Source of the DNA: Staphylococcus muscae
GTDB taxonomy: Bacteria; Bacillota; Bacilli; Staphylococcales; Staphylococcaceae
Assembly (NCBI RefSeq): GCF_003019275.1
Contig: NZ_CP027848.1
Location: forward strand, 496,001 to 560,000
DNA: 64,000 nt
Direction of reading: 5' to 3'
This document shows positions 27,823-37,317 of the stretch, piece after piece. The position numbers were made by a program, and so were the translations under genes. Under the pieces are notes generated by a model. It was not told where the DNA came from. It ran no database searches and saw only the letters and a program-made list of their open reading frames with translations. Positions within the stretch are counted from its first letter, which is position 1, and each line of letters begins with the position of its first letter.

Positions 27823-28354
27823 TGCGGCAATTACTGCTTTGCTCTATACAGTTGGAGAAGATGGTATTGAAGCGGAACAACTAATCAGTTCATTAAACAT
27901 TGATGAAGCAACTTTAGCAGAAGCAATGGCATCATTATCATTGCCTGGTCTCACAGTTCAAAAATATGGCAATACGTATGTACTGACAACAGAAAAAGAA
28001 ATGGAACCTTATATTGAATCACTCATTTTGAATAAAGTGTCCACAAAGTTGTCTCAAGCTTCGATGGAAGTATTGGCGATTATTGCATATAACCAACCAG
28101 TCACACGAAGTGACATTGAATTGATACGTGGTATTGCTTCTGATGGTCCTGTGAAAACACTCATAGCCAAAGGTTTGGTCGAACCGAAACAACAACCCGA
28201 TGTGAGAGGGCAGCAATTATACACAACTGATTTGTTTTTAAATGTTTTTGGCTTGAATCATCTCGATGACTTACCAACAACTGACGAAGAAACCGAAGAA
28301 ATTGAATCATTTTTTAGTAATCTTGTTAACCAGAAAGGACAAAACAACATATGA
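27806..28354 (+). CDS. scpB: Segregation and condensation protein B
   Basis: A 182-residue protein with two winged-helix domains: the first around [20 protein letters not shown], the second around [21 protein letters not shown] with [20 protein letters not shown]. It dimerises on ScpA within the SMC complex. The ATG at 27806 follows AAAAGGAG; a longer frame from 27764 would only reread scpA. Its last bases overlap the rluB start as ATGA, which points to coupled translation. Confidence 0.94.
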   Translation: MAHNLNAAITALLYTVGEDGIEAEQLISSLNIDEATLAEAMASLSLPGLTVQKYGNTYVLTTEKEMEPYIESLILNKVSTKLSQASMEVLAIIAYNQPVTRSDIELIRGIASDGPVKTLIAKGLVEPKQQPDVRGQQLYTTDLFLNVFGLNHLDDLPTTDEETEEIESFFSNLVNQKGQNNI

Positions 28355-29091
28355 GTAAAGAGTTAGAACGTTTACAAAAACGCATCGCAAATAGTGGCTA
28401 CACGTCACGCCGTAAAGCTGAGACCTTAATACAAGAAGGTAAAGTACAAGTGAATGGCAAAACAGTCACAGAATTAGGAACAAAGGTCCGTCCATCAGAT
28501 GAAGTATCTGTTGAAGGCGTACCATTAGAACTAGAAGATAAGTTGTATATTTTATTCTATAAACCAACACAAGTCATCACAAGTGTGTCTGACGATCGAG
28601 GTCGCAAAGTCGTCACGGATTATTTCGATGATTTAGAAACACGCATCTATCCTGTTGGACGCCTTGATTATGACACATCAGGCTTATTACTCTTAACCAA
28701 TGATGGGGAGTTTACAAATTTGATGACACATCCAAAATATAAAATCCCTAAAACATATATCGCAAAGATCGAAGGATATATTTTGCGAGAACAAGTGAAG
28801 GAGCTTGAAAAGGGCATTGTGTTAGAGGATGGTAAAACACAACCTGCACAAGTTAAAGTAAAAAAACAAAACAAAGAGAAGAATACATCGCTCGTTGAGA
28901 TTACTATAACAGAAGGGCGTAATCGTCAGGTCCGTCGTATGTTTGAGCATTTTGGCTTTAAAGTGAACAAACTTTCTCGCATAACATTCGGCCCATTGAC
29001 ATTAAAAGGACTAGGTGCAGGTGAGGGGCGCGTCCTTTCTCCACACGAAGTAAAAACGCTACGTCAACTCGCACAAAGTAGTGCGCAATAA
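28351..29091 (+). CDS. rluB: Pseudouridine synthase RluB (RsuA family)
   Basis: A 246-residue enzyme that converts a uridine of 23S rRNA to pseudouridine. An N-terminal S4 RNA-binding domain (about 1-62, [21 protein letters not shown]) is followed by the catalytic domain with the aspartate in [19 protein letters not shown] and the helix [18 protein letters not shown]. The neighbour order scpA-scpB-rluB-srrA is as in S. aureus and Bacillus. A perfect inverted repeat terminator follows. Confidence 0.93.
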   Translation: MSKELERLQKRIANSGYTSRRKAETLIQEGKVQVNGKTVTELGTKVRPSDEVSVEGVPLELEDKLYILFYKPTQVITSVSDDRGRKVVTDYFDDLETRIYPVGRLDYDTSGLLLLTNDGEFTNLMTHPKYKIPKTYIAKIEGYILREQVKELEKGIVLEDGKTQPAQVKVKKQNKEKNTSLVEITITEGRNRQVRRMFEHFGFKVNKLSRITFGPLTLKGLGAGEGRVLSPHEVKTLRQLAQSSAQ

Positions 29092-29111
29092 GATATTATT
29101 AACTATTATTC

Positions 29112-29156
29112 AGCATCTCTCATACTACAATTGTAGTATGAGAGATGCTCTTTTTT
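29112..29156 (+). terminator. Intrinsic terminator after rluB
   Basis: A perfect 38 bp palindrome (29112-29149, AGCATCTCTCATACTACAA and its complement) forms a 17-19 bp stem, followed by cttttttat. It separates rluB from srrAB. Confidence 0.9.
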
Positions 29157-29245
29157 ATAAACAGAAGATGACATCGATTTATTTGTATGCAAGATTGATA
29201 ATTGATATTTTTAAAAGCGTATAGACTCATAATTTTATTATCAAG

Positions 29246-29294
29246 TGTCAATCACAATATGATATAATAGGCATTGAATTCAGTTTAAATTCAA
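29246..29294 (+). promoter_or_regulatory. srrAB promoter with inverted repeat at the start site
   Basis: A TATAAT box lies at 29263-29268. Seven bases downstream begins a perfect 7 bp inverted repeat, TTGAATT at 29274-29280 and AATTCAA at 29288-29294, separated by seven bases, placed where transcription should start. The repeat looks like an operator; self-control by SrrA is a possible reading but is inference. Confidence 0.45.
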
Positions 29295-29315
29295 CATAAG
29301 TGGGAGGTATGTCTT

Positions 29316-30041
29316 GTGACTAAGGAAATATTAGTCGTTGATGATGAAGACCGTATCAGAAAGTTATTAAGGCTATTTCTTGAGAGAGAAGGATATGAAG
29401 TAGCTGAGGCAAGCGATGGTCGTGAAGCCTTTGAACTAGCAACAAAATATGATTATGCGTGTATCTTGTTAGACTTAATGTTGCCAGAAATGGATGGCCT
29501 AGAAGTCGCAACTCGTCTTCGTGAAACAAAAGATACGCCAATCATTATGTTGACAGCAAAAGGTGAAGAGAACAATCGTGTGGAAGGGTTTGAGTCTGGA
29601 GCAGATGACTACATTGTCAAACCATTCTCTCCACGTGAAGTCGTTCTGCGTCTTAAAGCACTACTTCGTCGTACGCAATCTGCAACTGCAGAGCAAAACG
29701 AACCACACGCTCGTGATATGATTGAGTTTGAGCATCTAACAATTGATAATGATGCACATAAGGTATTAGCAGATGGCACACCTGTGAACCTTACACCAAA
29801 GGAATATGAGTTGTTGATTTTCCTTGCAAAAACACCGAATAAAGTGTTTGATCGAGAACAGTTATTGAAAGAAGTTTGGCACTACGAATTTTATGGTGAT
29901 TTACGTACTGTCGATACACATGTTAAGCGTTTGCGTGAAAAATTAAATCGTGTTTCAACAGAAGCTGCATCTATGATTCAAACTGTTTGGGGCGTAGGTT
30001 ATAAATTTGAGGTTTCACAATCGGATGAAACGTCTAAATAG
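29316..30041 (+). CDS. srrA: Response regulator SrrA
   Basis: A 241-residue OmpR-type response regulator of the staphylococcal respiratory response system (ResD in Bacillus). The receiver domain (about 1-120) has the acidic pair VDDEDR, the phosphorylated aspartate in CILLDLMLPEMDG, Thr in IMLTAKGEE and Lys in YIVKPFSPREV; the winged-helix domain (about 135-235) ends with DTHVKRLREKL and VWGVGYKFE. In S. aureus SrrA controls anaerobic metabolism, cytochrome and nitric oxide resistance genes. The start is a GTG at 29316 with gggaggt ten bases before it. srrB begins within its last codons. Confidence 0.95.
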   Translation: MTKEILVVDDEDRIRKLLRLFLEREGYEVAEASDGREAFELATKYDYACILLDLMLPEMDGLEVATRLRETKDTPIIMLTAKGEENNRVEGFESGADDYIVKPFSPREVVLRLKALLRRTQSATAEQNEPHARDMIEFEHLTIDNDAHKVLADGTPVNLTPKEYELLIFLAKTPNKVFDREQLLKEVWHYEFYGDLRTVDTHVKRLREKLNRVSTEAASMIQTVWGVGYKFEVSQSDETSK

Positions 30042-31770
30042 CGTCGTAATAAAACTGTGGTTAACTATTATATTAATAGTAACGACAGTTTTAATTTTAT
30101 TAAGTGCAGCACTGATTACATTTATTCAATATTATTTCACGCAAAATACAGAACAATCTTTATACAATAACGCTGAAAGTATTAGTGCCATCATAGAAAA
30201 GAGTGAGAATCGTCAAATGGCGATTAATCATAGTGAGATGTTGTTAGAAGGTAGTAAAGGTGTCATCATCTTACCAGAAAAAAACAATGCCATATCGAAG
30301 CATCCCGAAAAAAAGGCGATGCTAAAGTTTATTAAGAATGATGATGATCTCAATAATGTAAAACTCACACATAAAAAGGTTATAAAACATGTAACAATCA
30401 AGCTTGATGGACAGAAGAAATCATATTTACTGCTTGGCTATCCAACATTAGATCGTGATGGTCATAAGTCTGTCATCTATATATATGAGGATTTGAGAAG
30501 TATTTCTGATACGAATAACGTGATAGCAATTATTATTTTAATTACTGCAGTCATCTTCTTAATTATTTCGACTATTTTCGCATTCTTCTTGTCGTCTCGC
30601 ATTACAAATCCATTGCGTCAATTTAAGGAACAAGCACTGGAGGTAGCAAAGGGACGATATGACAAACAAGTCCATGTCCAAACAAAAGATGAGATTGGTG
30701 AACTTGCGAGTGCATTTAATCAGATGAGTCACAATATCCAAAATCATATTGATGACATTACTAGCTCTAAAAATATTAGAGACACATTGATTAATTCTAT
30801 GGCACAAGGAGTTTTAGGGATTAATCATAAACGTCATATTATCTTATCGAATCATTTGGCACATAAAATGATGCTCGATATGAATTTAGATCACAAAATA
30901 TTATTTGATACGCAAATAAATGATACCTTTGAAAGCCAAAAAACAGAATATCGTGAATATGAAATTAATCAAAAACATTACGCTGTTGTCATGAGTTATA
31001 TTGATCAAATTCAATCGAATAAAGAAAGTGGTCTTGTTGTTATTATTAGAGATATGACACGAGAACATCATATGGAGCAAATGAAGAAAGATTTTATTGC
31101 GAGCGTTTCTCATGAACTTCGCACACCGATTTCACTGTTACAAGGTTATACTGAATCCATTGTAGACGGGATCGTGACAGAACCTGAAGACATTCATGAA
31201 TTTTTACTCATTGTTTTAGATGAAACAAAACGTTTAAGTCGATTAGTTAATGAGCTGCTGGATGTCGCAAAGATTGATGCAGACGGTATTAATATCACAA
31301 AAGAAGCACGTCCGATGTCGGAATTGATTCAAAAAATGGCAACAAAATATCGTCAACAAGCGAATGAACTTGCATTGACATTAGACTTCCAAACAGATGG
31401 CATAATGGACGATCAATGGGATTATGATTTCGATCGTATGGAACAAGTACTGACGAATCTTGTCGATAATGCATCTCGTTATACAAGACCGGGAGATTTA
31501 ATTTCAATACAAGCTGAAGAAACGACCACACATCAAATTTTAACTGTCAAAGATACAGGTGTAGGTATATCTCCTGAACACTTGGAAAGGGTGTTTGAAC
31601 GTTTCTATAAAGTAGATGCTGCACGTAAAAGAGGGAAAGAAGGAACAGGTCTTGGTCTCTTTATTACGAGAATGATTATCGAAGCACATCACGGTAAAAT
31701 CAATGTATCAAGTGAAGTAGGTAAGGGGACAACCTTTACAATTAAACTTCCTAAGTATACAAATGCATAG
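30025..31770 (+). CDS. srrB: Sensor histidine kinase SrrB
   Basis: A 581-residue membrane kinase paired with SrrA. Order of parts: first membrane helix (about 9-33), an extracytoplasmic domain of about 120 residues, second helix (about 160-185), HAMP linker, a PAS-like domain around 250-340, the histidine region DFIASVSHELRTPISLLQGY and the ATP domain with DNASRYTRPG, DTGVGISPEHLERVFERFYK and GTGLGLFI. The predicted protein contains no cysteine. As I recall it, S. aureus SrrB has two cysteines in the ATP domain (464 and 501) that form a regulatory disulfide; the aligned places here are occupied by other residues. The ATG at 30025 lies inside srrA, so translation is coupled. Confidence 0.94.
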   Translation: MKRLNSVVIKLWLTIILIVTTVLILLSAALITFIQYYFTQNTEQSLYNNAESISAIIEKSENRQMAINHSEMLLEGSKGVIILPEKNNAISKHPEKKAMLKFIKNDDDLNNVKLTHKKVIKHVTIKLDGQKKSYLLLGYPTLDRDGHKSVIYIYEDLRSISDTNNVIAIIILITAVIFLIISTIFAFFLSSRITNPLRQFKEQALEVAKGRYDKQVHVQTKDEIGELASAFNQMSHNIQNHIDDITSSKNIRDTLINSMAQGVLGINHKRHIILSNHLAHKMMLDMNLDHKILFDTQINDTFESQKTEYREYEINQKHYAVVMSYIDQIQSNKESGLVVIIRDMTREHHMEQMKKDFIASVSHELRTPISLLQGYTESIVDGIVTEPEDIHEFLLIVLDETKRLSRLVNELLDVAKIDADGINITKEARPMSELIQKMATKYRQQANELALTLDFQTDGIMDDQWDYDFDRMEQVLTNLVDNASRYTRPGDLISIQAEETTTHQILTVKDTGVGISPEHLERVFERFYKVDAARKRGKEGTGLGLFITRMIIEAHHGKINVSSEVGKGTTFTIKLPKYTNA

Positions 31771-31781
31771 CTAAAATAGAC

Positions 31782-31828
31782 CTCTCTTCTTATCGACTGT
31801 ATAAATAACGGTAAGAAGAGAGTTTTTT
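31782..31828 (+). terminator. Intrinsic terminator of srrAB
   Basis: Stem CTCTCTTCTTA (31782-31792) pairs with TAAGAAGAGAG (31812-31822), then tttttt. It lies 11 bases after srrB. Confidence 0.88.
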
Positions 31829-31929
31829 GACACTTGCTACTTTTTTAGTGACGACTTAGCCAAACAACTATATTGTATTTATTGATGTGATTCGTTAAAC
31901 TGATGATAAATAAAATTATTGATTATTTC

Positions 31930-32055
31930 ATCTTCGGGGTTGGGTGTAATTCCCTACCGGCAGTAATTTTTAAGCCTGCGACCCATAAATTTTTTATTTA
32001 TGGCTGATCTAGTGCAATTCTAGAGCCGACAGTAACAGTCTGGATGGGAGAAGAT
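31930..32055 (+). ncRNA. FMN riboswitch (RFN element)
   Basis: The conserved parts of the RFN aptamer occur in order: ATCTTCGGGG at the 5' side, GGGTGTAATTCCCTACCGGC, GCCTGCGACCC, a variable arm around 31991-32006, the TCTAGAGCCGACAGTAACAGTC stretch (quoted here only as its family core AGAGCCGACAG), and GGATGGGAGAAGAT closing the P1 stem. It binds FMN and shuts off the gene downstream, here ribU. About 70 bases separate it from the gene. A GGAGG/CCTCC pairing at 32056-32060 and 32085-32089 may belong to the expression platform. Confidence 0.96.
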
Positions 32056-32128
32056 GGAGGTTTCTTTGTGTTGCGCAAATGCCTCCTATTCGTGAAAGAT
32101 GAAAGTCAGAAAAGGAGACATTTATATC

Positions 32129-32680
32129 ATGCAACAGACGAAACAAACACGACAATTGATTATTGTCGGTATTTTAAGTGGTATTTCGGTGATTCTGATG
32201 TTTATCAAATTTCCATTACCATTTTTACCCCCTTATTTAACACTTGATTTTAGTGATGTTCCAGCATTACTTGCAACATTTACATTAGGACCGATTGCGG
32301 GAATACTCGTAGAATTCATTAAAAACTTACTGAACTTCTTTTTCTATCTTGCTGATCCAGTCGGCCCGGTTGCGAACTTTATTGCTGGTAGTAGTTTACT
32401 ACTCACTGCATATGGTATTCATCGCTATAAGCCATCTACACGCAGCATGCTAATAGGTCTGGCAGCAGGTACATTAGTTATGACAGTTGTACTGAGTATT
32501 ATGAATTACTTTGTACTCTTACCTTTATATGGCATGATTATGAATTTGGCAGACATTGCGACAAATTTAAAAATAATTATCACAGCGGGTATAATACCGT
32601 TTAATATTATAAAAGGATTCGTCGTTTCATTGTTATTTATCTTGCTATATAAAAGACTGAAGCATGTCCTTAAAATATAA
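32129..32680 (+). CDS. ribU: Riboflavin transporter RibU, S component of an ECF transporter
   Basis: A 183-residue membrane protein with five to six hydrophobic helices, for example LIIVGILSGISVILMFI at the N terminus. The motifs YLTLDFSDVPALLATF and GPIAGILVEFIKNLLNFFF are typical of the riboflavin-binding subunit of energy-coupling factor transporters; it works with the shared EcfA/EcfA'/EcfT module encoded elsewhere. The upstream FMN riboswitch is strong independent support. The ATG at 32129 is 11 bases after GGAG at 32114-32117; an ATG at 32099 would include that site. Confidence 0.94.
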   Translation: MQQTKQTRQLIIVGILSGISVILMFIKFPLPFLPPYLTLDFSDVPALLATFTLGPIAGILVEFIKNLLNFFFYLADPVGPVANFIAGSSLLLTAYGIHRYKPSTRSMLIGLAAGTLVMTVVLSIMNYFVLLPLYGMIMNLADIATNLKIIITAGIIPFNIIKGFVVSLLFILLYKRLKHVLKI

Positions 32681-32681
32681 A

Positions 32682-32732
32682 ATAAGCAAACAAAAAACGG
32701 TGCGCAATGACACCGTTTTTTTGTTTGCTTAT
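32682..32732. terminator. Bidirectional terminator between ribU and fer
   Basis: A stem of about 21 bp (32682-32702 with 32711-32732) with the core CACCGTTTTTTTG; A and T runs on both arms suit termination in both directions. Confidence 0.88.
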
Positions 32733-32778
32733 CTATTTAAATTTAGCGCAATGTAGTGTACAATACGCATAAATTATA

Positions 32779-33057
<279 letters not shown>

Positions 33058-33132
33058 CTAACATTATAATTTCATTGTAGTTTGGATTTCTTAAATTTTC
33101 AATATATACGTTTTATTATTGAGGTGATCAAC

Positions 33133-34080
33133 ATGAGATCAATCATTGCTTATATATATCAACATGCAAGTCCCAACAAAAATAAAAAAAGCATATATAA
33201 TATTATCACAGGTAAAAAGACGCATCAAACCTTTTTTGATGCGACATCTCTAAATGTAATGAGCTTTTATGGGTGTGCCCCTAACTTATCATTTGATGAT
33301 TTTGAAACAATTGTAGCAGCATCTACAAACGAAGAGGTGACGCTACCTACATCATCATCCGTAACATATTTTATGTTACAACATTCATTTGCTACATTGC
33401 AACTTCTGATCCAAACATTGTCTCATGCACAACATGACAATATGAAGTTTGCACCATTAACATCTCATACTGAAATTCACCAGCGAGTTCGCAATATTTA
33501 TACGATGATTCAAAACAAACAGCTTAATGGACATGTAAAACGAGAAATATTCACGCTGTTCAAAACATTGAATGCTGAACACAAAGGAAGTATCGCACAT
33601 TATTTTTTAACAGGTTATGATGAAACAATGTATACAATGAAGCAAGTTGGACAGCTTCATCAAATAGATGATGATCGTTTATTCATCACACATTACATAG
33701 ATTTGTTGACGATTTACCAGTTACTTTCTGAAAAGGAAGCGTATCCGATATTGCATCAATGTCTGGCATCTGACCAACTTAGTTACACGTTATTTCGAAC
33801 GAAGTCTCTATTACTTCATGGGCTGTCTGTTCCTGAAGTCGCACAGCAAACACAACTCACTGAAAATACGATCCATGATCATATCTTAGATCTTTTTATG
33901 CGACATCATTTAAAGAATTATTATGATTATTTAACGCAAGACTTTCAAAGTTTTTTAGCATTTTATGCACAACAACCTTTTCAAAAACTCCGATTTTATA
34001 AAGAGAATTTTGAATATCTTAGTTATTTTGAAATTAAGTTGGCAATTATTGGTTTTTCGAAAGGGGTATTACATGCTTAA
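33133..34080 (+). CDS. Helix-turn-helix protein, YpbB-like
   Basis: A 315-residue protein of unknown function, paired with recQ as ypbB is in Bacillus. The C-terminal part has a helix-turn-helix resembling the HTH_40 domain: LLHGLSVPEVAQQTQLTEN then HDHILDLFM. The N-terminal two thirds show no motif I know. The ATG at 33133 follows gaggtgatc; an earlier ATG at 33082 lacks such a site. The gene ends in an eight-base overlap with recQ (ATGCTTAA), so the two are probably made together and may act together. Confidence 0.8.
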   Translation: MRSIIAYIYQHASPNKNKKSIYNIITGKKTHQTFFDATSLNVMSFYGCAPNLSFDDFETIVAASTNEEVTLPTSSSVTYFMLQHSFATLQLLIQTLSHAQHDNMKFAPLTSHTEIHQRVRNIYTMIQNKQLNGHVKREIFTLFKTLNAEHKGSIAHYFLTGYDETMYTMKQVGQLHQIDDDRLFITHYIDLLTIYQLLSEKEAYPILHQCLASDQLSYTLFRTKSLLLHGLSVPEVAQQTQLTENTIHDHILDLFMRHHLKNYYDYLTQDFQSFLAFYAQQPFQKLRFYKENFEYLSYFEIKLAIIGFSKGVLHA

Positions 34081-35446
34081 AACAGCGTTACAGTACTATT
34101 TTGGCTTCTCACAATTCAGACAGGGGCAAGAAGCATTGATTCAAAGCGTTCTAGATGGGAAAAACACTTTAGGTATCTTACCAACTGGAAGTGGAAAAAG
34201 CTTATGCTATCAGTTGCCTACATACATTAAACAACAACCTACACTTATCATATCTCCACTTATTTCACTGATGGATGATCAAGTAATGCAGATGAAAATG
34301 TATGGCGAACGACGTGTAGTTTCCATTCACTCTGGTATGTCACATAGTGAACGCCAACTGGCATTTCAACAGCTTGACAGCGCACTGTTTATATTTGTAA
34401 GTCCAGAATTCATTTTACAGCCGCATCATCTAAATCGCTTTAAAAACATGCCATTGGGACTTATCGTCCTTGATGAAGTTCACTGCTTATCAGAATGGGG
34501 ATTTGACTTTCGACCGCATTACGCGCTGATTAATCATGTCACAGACTCATATCAACATGTCCCTATATTAGGATTAACAGCTACCGCAACAAGCCATTTA
34601 AAGTCAGATATCGAATTTGTTACAAAACAATCTTTTACATTATTACAATCCGATATGGATCGCCCGAATATTTCTTTATCGGTGAAGCAAATGACATCTT
34701 ATCAAGACAAAATCGACTGGATTTTAGAAACTATCAATACTTCCGGACCGACGATTATATATGTTTCATCTAAAAAAGTATGTTTGGATATCGCAGAACA
34801 AATCTATGCTTCAGGTTATCTTACAGGTATTTACCATGCGGATTTAAGTTATGAAGAACGGTATACGGTTCAACAACAATTTTTAAAAAATGATATCCGT
34901 ATTATCGTCGCAACGAGCGCCTTTGGTATGGGTGTGAACAAACCAGATATCCGTACAGTCATTCACTTCCACTTATCCAGTAGCCCTTCAAGTTATTTAC
35001 AGGAGATTGGTCGTGCAGGGCGAGATGGCAAACAAAGTCAAGCTATCGCACTTTATCAAGAGGATGACCAATACTTATTAGAATTGCTTGCAACAGGGCA
35101 TCAGATTACTGAAGAAGATATTTATTTATTTGAGCAGAGAACATTGATTGACCAAGAGAAACATGACATTTTATCTGTCTTATCTCAACATTATTCAGTC
35201 GAAAGACTCCAAAAAATATTTCGTCAAAATTATCAACAAAAAGTTAGAGCGCTTCAACATATACTGCAATATATCAATGCACAAACATGTCGACGTAACC
35301 AACTCATGCGCTATTTCAATATGTCAGTAAAGACGAGCAACAATTGCTGTGATATATGTGGAATATCCCACCAAATAGATGAAAAAAACAGAAAAAAAGT
35401 ATATCGGAAAATATCCTATGAAGAAAAATTAGAAACTTTGTTCTAA
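34073..35446 (+). CDS. recQ: RecQ family ATP-dependent DNA helicase
   Basis: A 457-residue superfamily 2 helicase that unwinds DNA 3' to 5'. Motifs in order: Walker A LPTGSGKSLCYQLP, DEVHCLSEWGFDFRP (DExH), GLTATATSHL, TSAFGMGVNKPDIRTVIH and motif VI YLQEIGRAGRDGK. Four cysteines near the C terminus (CRRNQ, CCDICG) form the RecQ zinc site. No HRDC domain follows, so this is the short RecQ form; staphylococci carry a second, longer RecQ elsewhere. The ATG at 34073 lies within the stop region of the preceding gene. Confidence 0.92.
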   Translation: MLKTALQYYFGFSQFRQGQEALIQSVLDGKNTLGILPTGSGKSLCYQLPTYIKQQPTLIISPLISLMDDQVMQMKMYGERRVVSIHSGMSHSERQLAFQQLDSALFIFVSPEFILQPHHLNRFKNMPLGLIVLDEVHCLSEWGFDFRPHYALINHVTDSYQHVPILGLTATATSHLKSDIEFVTKQSFTLLQSDMDRPNISLSVKQMTSYQDKIDWILETINTSGPTIIYVSSKKVCLDIAEQIYASGYLTGIYHADLSYEERYTVQQQFLKNDIRIIVATSAFGMGVNKPDIRTVIHFHLSSSPSSYLQEIGRAGRDGKQSQAIALYQEDDQYLLELLATGHQITEEDIYLFEQRTLIDQEKHDILSVLSQHYSVERLQKIFRQNYQQKVRALQHILQYINAQTCRRNQLMRYFNMSVKTSNNCCDICGISHQIDEKNRKKVYRKISYEEKLETLF

Positions 35447-35600
35447 TAAATCTCTCAATGCTTTACACCGCAATTTTAAACAGGCTATAATCTAATTAAG
35501 AAGTGTATTAAAAAAGTAATAATGGAGATGCGCACACGTGTTATTTTAGAAATTGATTTTAAATATTTCTATATGTAGCGTAAAAGAAAGGATGAAGAAA

Positions 35601-37067
35601 GTGTCAAAAGATAATTTCAAGGATGAATTTGAACGCAATCGTCAAGAAATCAATCCGACTAAAGAAGACCTATCAACAGCTGATGACACATCAAACGAAG
35701 AAACAGATGCATCAGCCAACAATAATATGCAATATTTTCCACCACGAAATACACAAAGAAGACATCGAAAACGTGAACGCAATCAGCATAACGTAAATGA
35801 ACAAACTGATTCGAATGAAACAGAATCATCTAAGCAACCTGAACAACATGCGAAACCAGTCATAAAGCCTGAATCAGACAAACAAGAAACGAGTGCAACA
35901 GATTCAAATCAAACTACGAAACAAACAGATAATCATAAGAAAAATCTAGGTGCTAGCGCAGGTGTTGCAGCTGGTGCAGATGCTGTTAATTCTAATAAAC
36001 AAGATGCTAAAGCAAATAGCAAAACAACAACAGATTCAACAAACAAAGATGATAAAACACACACAACAGATAACATAGATTCTGTGGGTGGTGGTGTAAT
36101 CGCTTCGAAAGCACACAACACAAAAACCAACTCTGATGATCAGCCATCATCTAACAAAGACAATAAAAAGAATGTGGCTGCCACTGGTGCAGCAACAGGT
36201 GCAGGCATGGCTGCTTCTAAAGGACAAGGTGACAAAGCGTATTCTGATACAAAATCATCATCTAATAAAGATGATAAAAAGAATGCGGCAGCCGCTGGTG
36301 CAGCAACTGGTGCAGGTGTGGCTGCTACTTCTAAAGGACAGACTACTAATGCTAAAACTGACTCAAAATCATCGTCAAACAAGGACGGTAAAAAGAAAGC
36401 AGCTGCTGCCACTGCGGGAGGTGTAGTTGCTGGTGCAAGTGCAACAACTGCTTCAGCTAAAAATAGTGAGACACCTAACACATCTGTATCAAATGGTACA
36501 AGCGGTGGCGGGTTCTTAATGCGAATCCTCCCAATTATCGCAGCAATTTTAATTCTTGGAACAATCGCTATTTTTGGTGGTATGTATTTATTCAATCAAG
36601 ATCAGGGTTCAGGTCAAAACGATACCCAGCTTACACAACAATCTGATAAAAATGATAAAGAACAAGCGAAGAAAGAACAAGAAGCGAAAGAAAAAGCTGA
36701 AAAAGAAAAGGCTGAAAAAGAAAAGGCTGCTAAAGAACAGGAAGCAAAAGAAAAAGCAGAGAAAGAAAGAATTGCGAAAGAAAAAGCCGAAAAAGAGAAG
36801 GCCGCTAAAGAACAAGAAGGACAAAATGCAGGCAACAATCAAAATACGAATAATCAATATGCGAATCAAAACGGAAATCAACAAAACGCACAACAACAAC
36901 AAAATGCTGGTAATCAGTCACATACGGTAGGTGGTAGTGAAAACTTATACCGTATTGCGATTCAATATTATGGTAGTGGATCTCCTGAAAATGTCGAAAA
37001 GATTAGACAAGCAAACGGAATTAGTGGTAACAACATTAGTAATGGACAACAATTGATTATTCCATAA
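35601..37067 (+). CDS. ebpS: Elastin-binding protein EbpS homologue
   Basis: A 488-residue surface protein. The N-terminal part (about 1-300) is hydrophilic and rich in S, T, N, Q and K, with three related repeats containing AAATGAATGAG or similar and [10 protein letters not shown] hydrophobic segment follows (about 305-330, [20 protein letters not shown]), then a charged region of [13 protein letters not shown] repeats (about 350-405), an NQ-rich linker and a C-terminal LysM domain from [14 protein letters not shown] to QQLIIP. The ends match S. aureus EbpS, while the charged repeat differs. I chose GTG at 35601 ([15 protein letters not shown]), nine bases after AAGG; the ATG at 35592 touches the site. 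Elastin binding is known for S. aureus and not shown here. Confidence 0.9.
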   Translation: MSKDNFKDEFERNRQEINPTKEDLSTADDTSNEETDASANNNMQYFPPRNTQRRHRKRERNQHNVNEQTDSNETESSKQPEQHAKPVIKPESDKQETSATDSNQTTKQTDNHKKNLGASAGVAAGADAVNSNKQDAKANSKTTTDSTNKDDKTHTTDNIDSVGGGVIASKAHNTKTNSDDQPSSNKDNKKNVAATGAATGAGMAASKGQGDKAYSDTKSSSNKDDKKNAAAAGAATGAGVAATSKGQTTNAKTDSKSSSNKDGKKKAAAATAGGVVAGASATTASAKNSETPNTSVSNGTSGGGFLMRILPIIAAILILGTIAIFGGMYLFNQDQGSGQNDTQLTQQSDKNDKEQAKKEQEAKEKAEKEKAEKEKAAKEQEAKEKAEKERIAKEKAEKEKAAKEQEGQNAGNNQNTNNQYANQNGNQQNAQQQQNAGNQSHTVGGSENLYRIAIQYYGSGSPENVEKIRQANGISGNNISNGQQLIIP

Positions 37068-37076
37068 TATTTTATA

Positions 37077-37126
37077 AAAAGAAGTATCCCATATTTACTT
37101 GACGGTAAAAAGGATACTTCTTTTTG
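37077..37126 (+). terminator. Intrinsic terminator of ebpS
   Basis: Stem AAAAGAAGTATCC (37077-37089) pairs with GGATACTTCTTTT (37112-37124), followed by tgt; loop of 22 bases. Confidence 0.82.
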
Positions 37127-37184
37127 TATATGTCACAGCAACTTGCATTGTCAAAACTTATTCATTTAGTTTACTTTAAAAAGT

Positions 37185-37317
37185 TGCTATAATATTCGGG
37201 GATTAGATAGATAAAATGTACGCAAATACCATGCTAGTATGCGAATAGGAGGCAACACTAATTCTAAAGTAGCATAATATGACAGAGTGGTTCATATTTT
37301 TAGTTTTAGTAGTAAAG
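37185..37317 (+). promoter_or_regulatory. ypdA promoter and unusual leader
   Basis: TGCTATAAT at 37185-37193 is an extended -10 element. The expected leader of about 118 bases holds a strong ribosome site AGGAGG at 37247-37252, overlapped by the stop of a five-codon ORF (ATG at 37231, peptide MLVCE). No start codon lies 4-15 bases behind AGGAGG; ypdA begins 65 bases further on with only a weak site. A hairpin (37276-37282 with 37292-37298) lies between. Confidence 0.45.

Noticed and set aside
36140..36902. Long open frames opposite and beside ebpS (151, 97, 96, 124 codons)
   Set aside because: They arise from the low-complexity, AAG/GAA and GCA-rich repeats of ebpS read in other frames; compositions are extreme (long runs of L, F, S or K) and no ribosome sites precede them.
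37279..37317. Earlier ATG of ypdA adding MTEWFIFLVLVVK
   Set aside because: The added stretch is hydrophobic and foreign to the FAD-binding N terminus of the family; no ribosome site at proper spacing. Kept only as part of the leader question.
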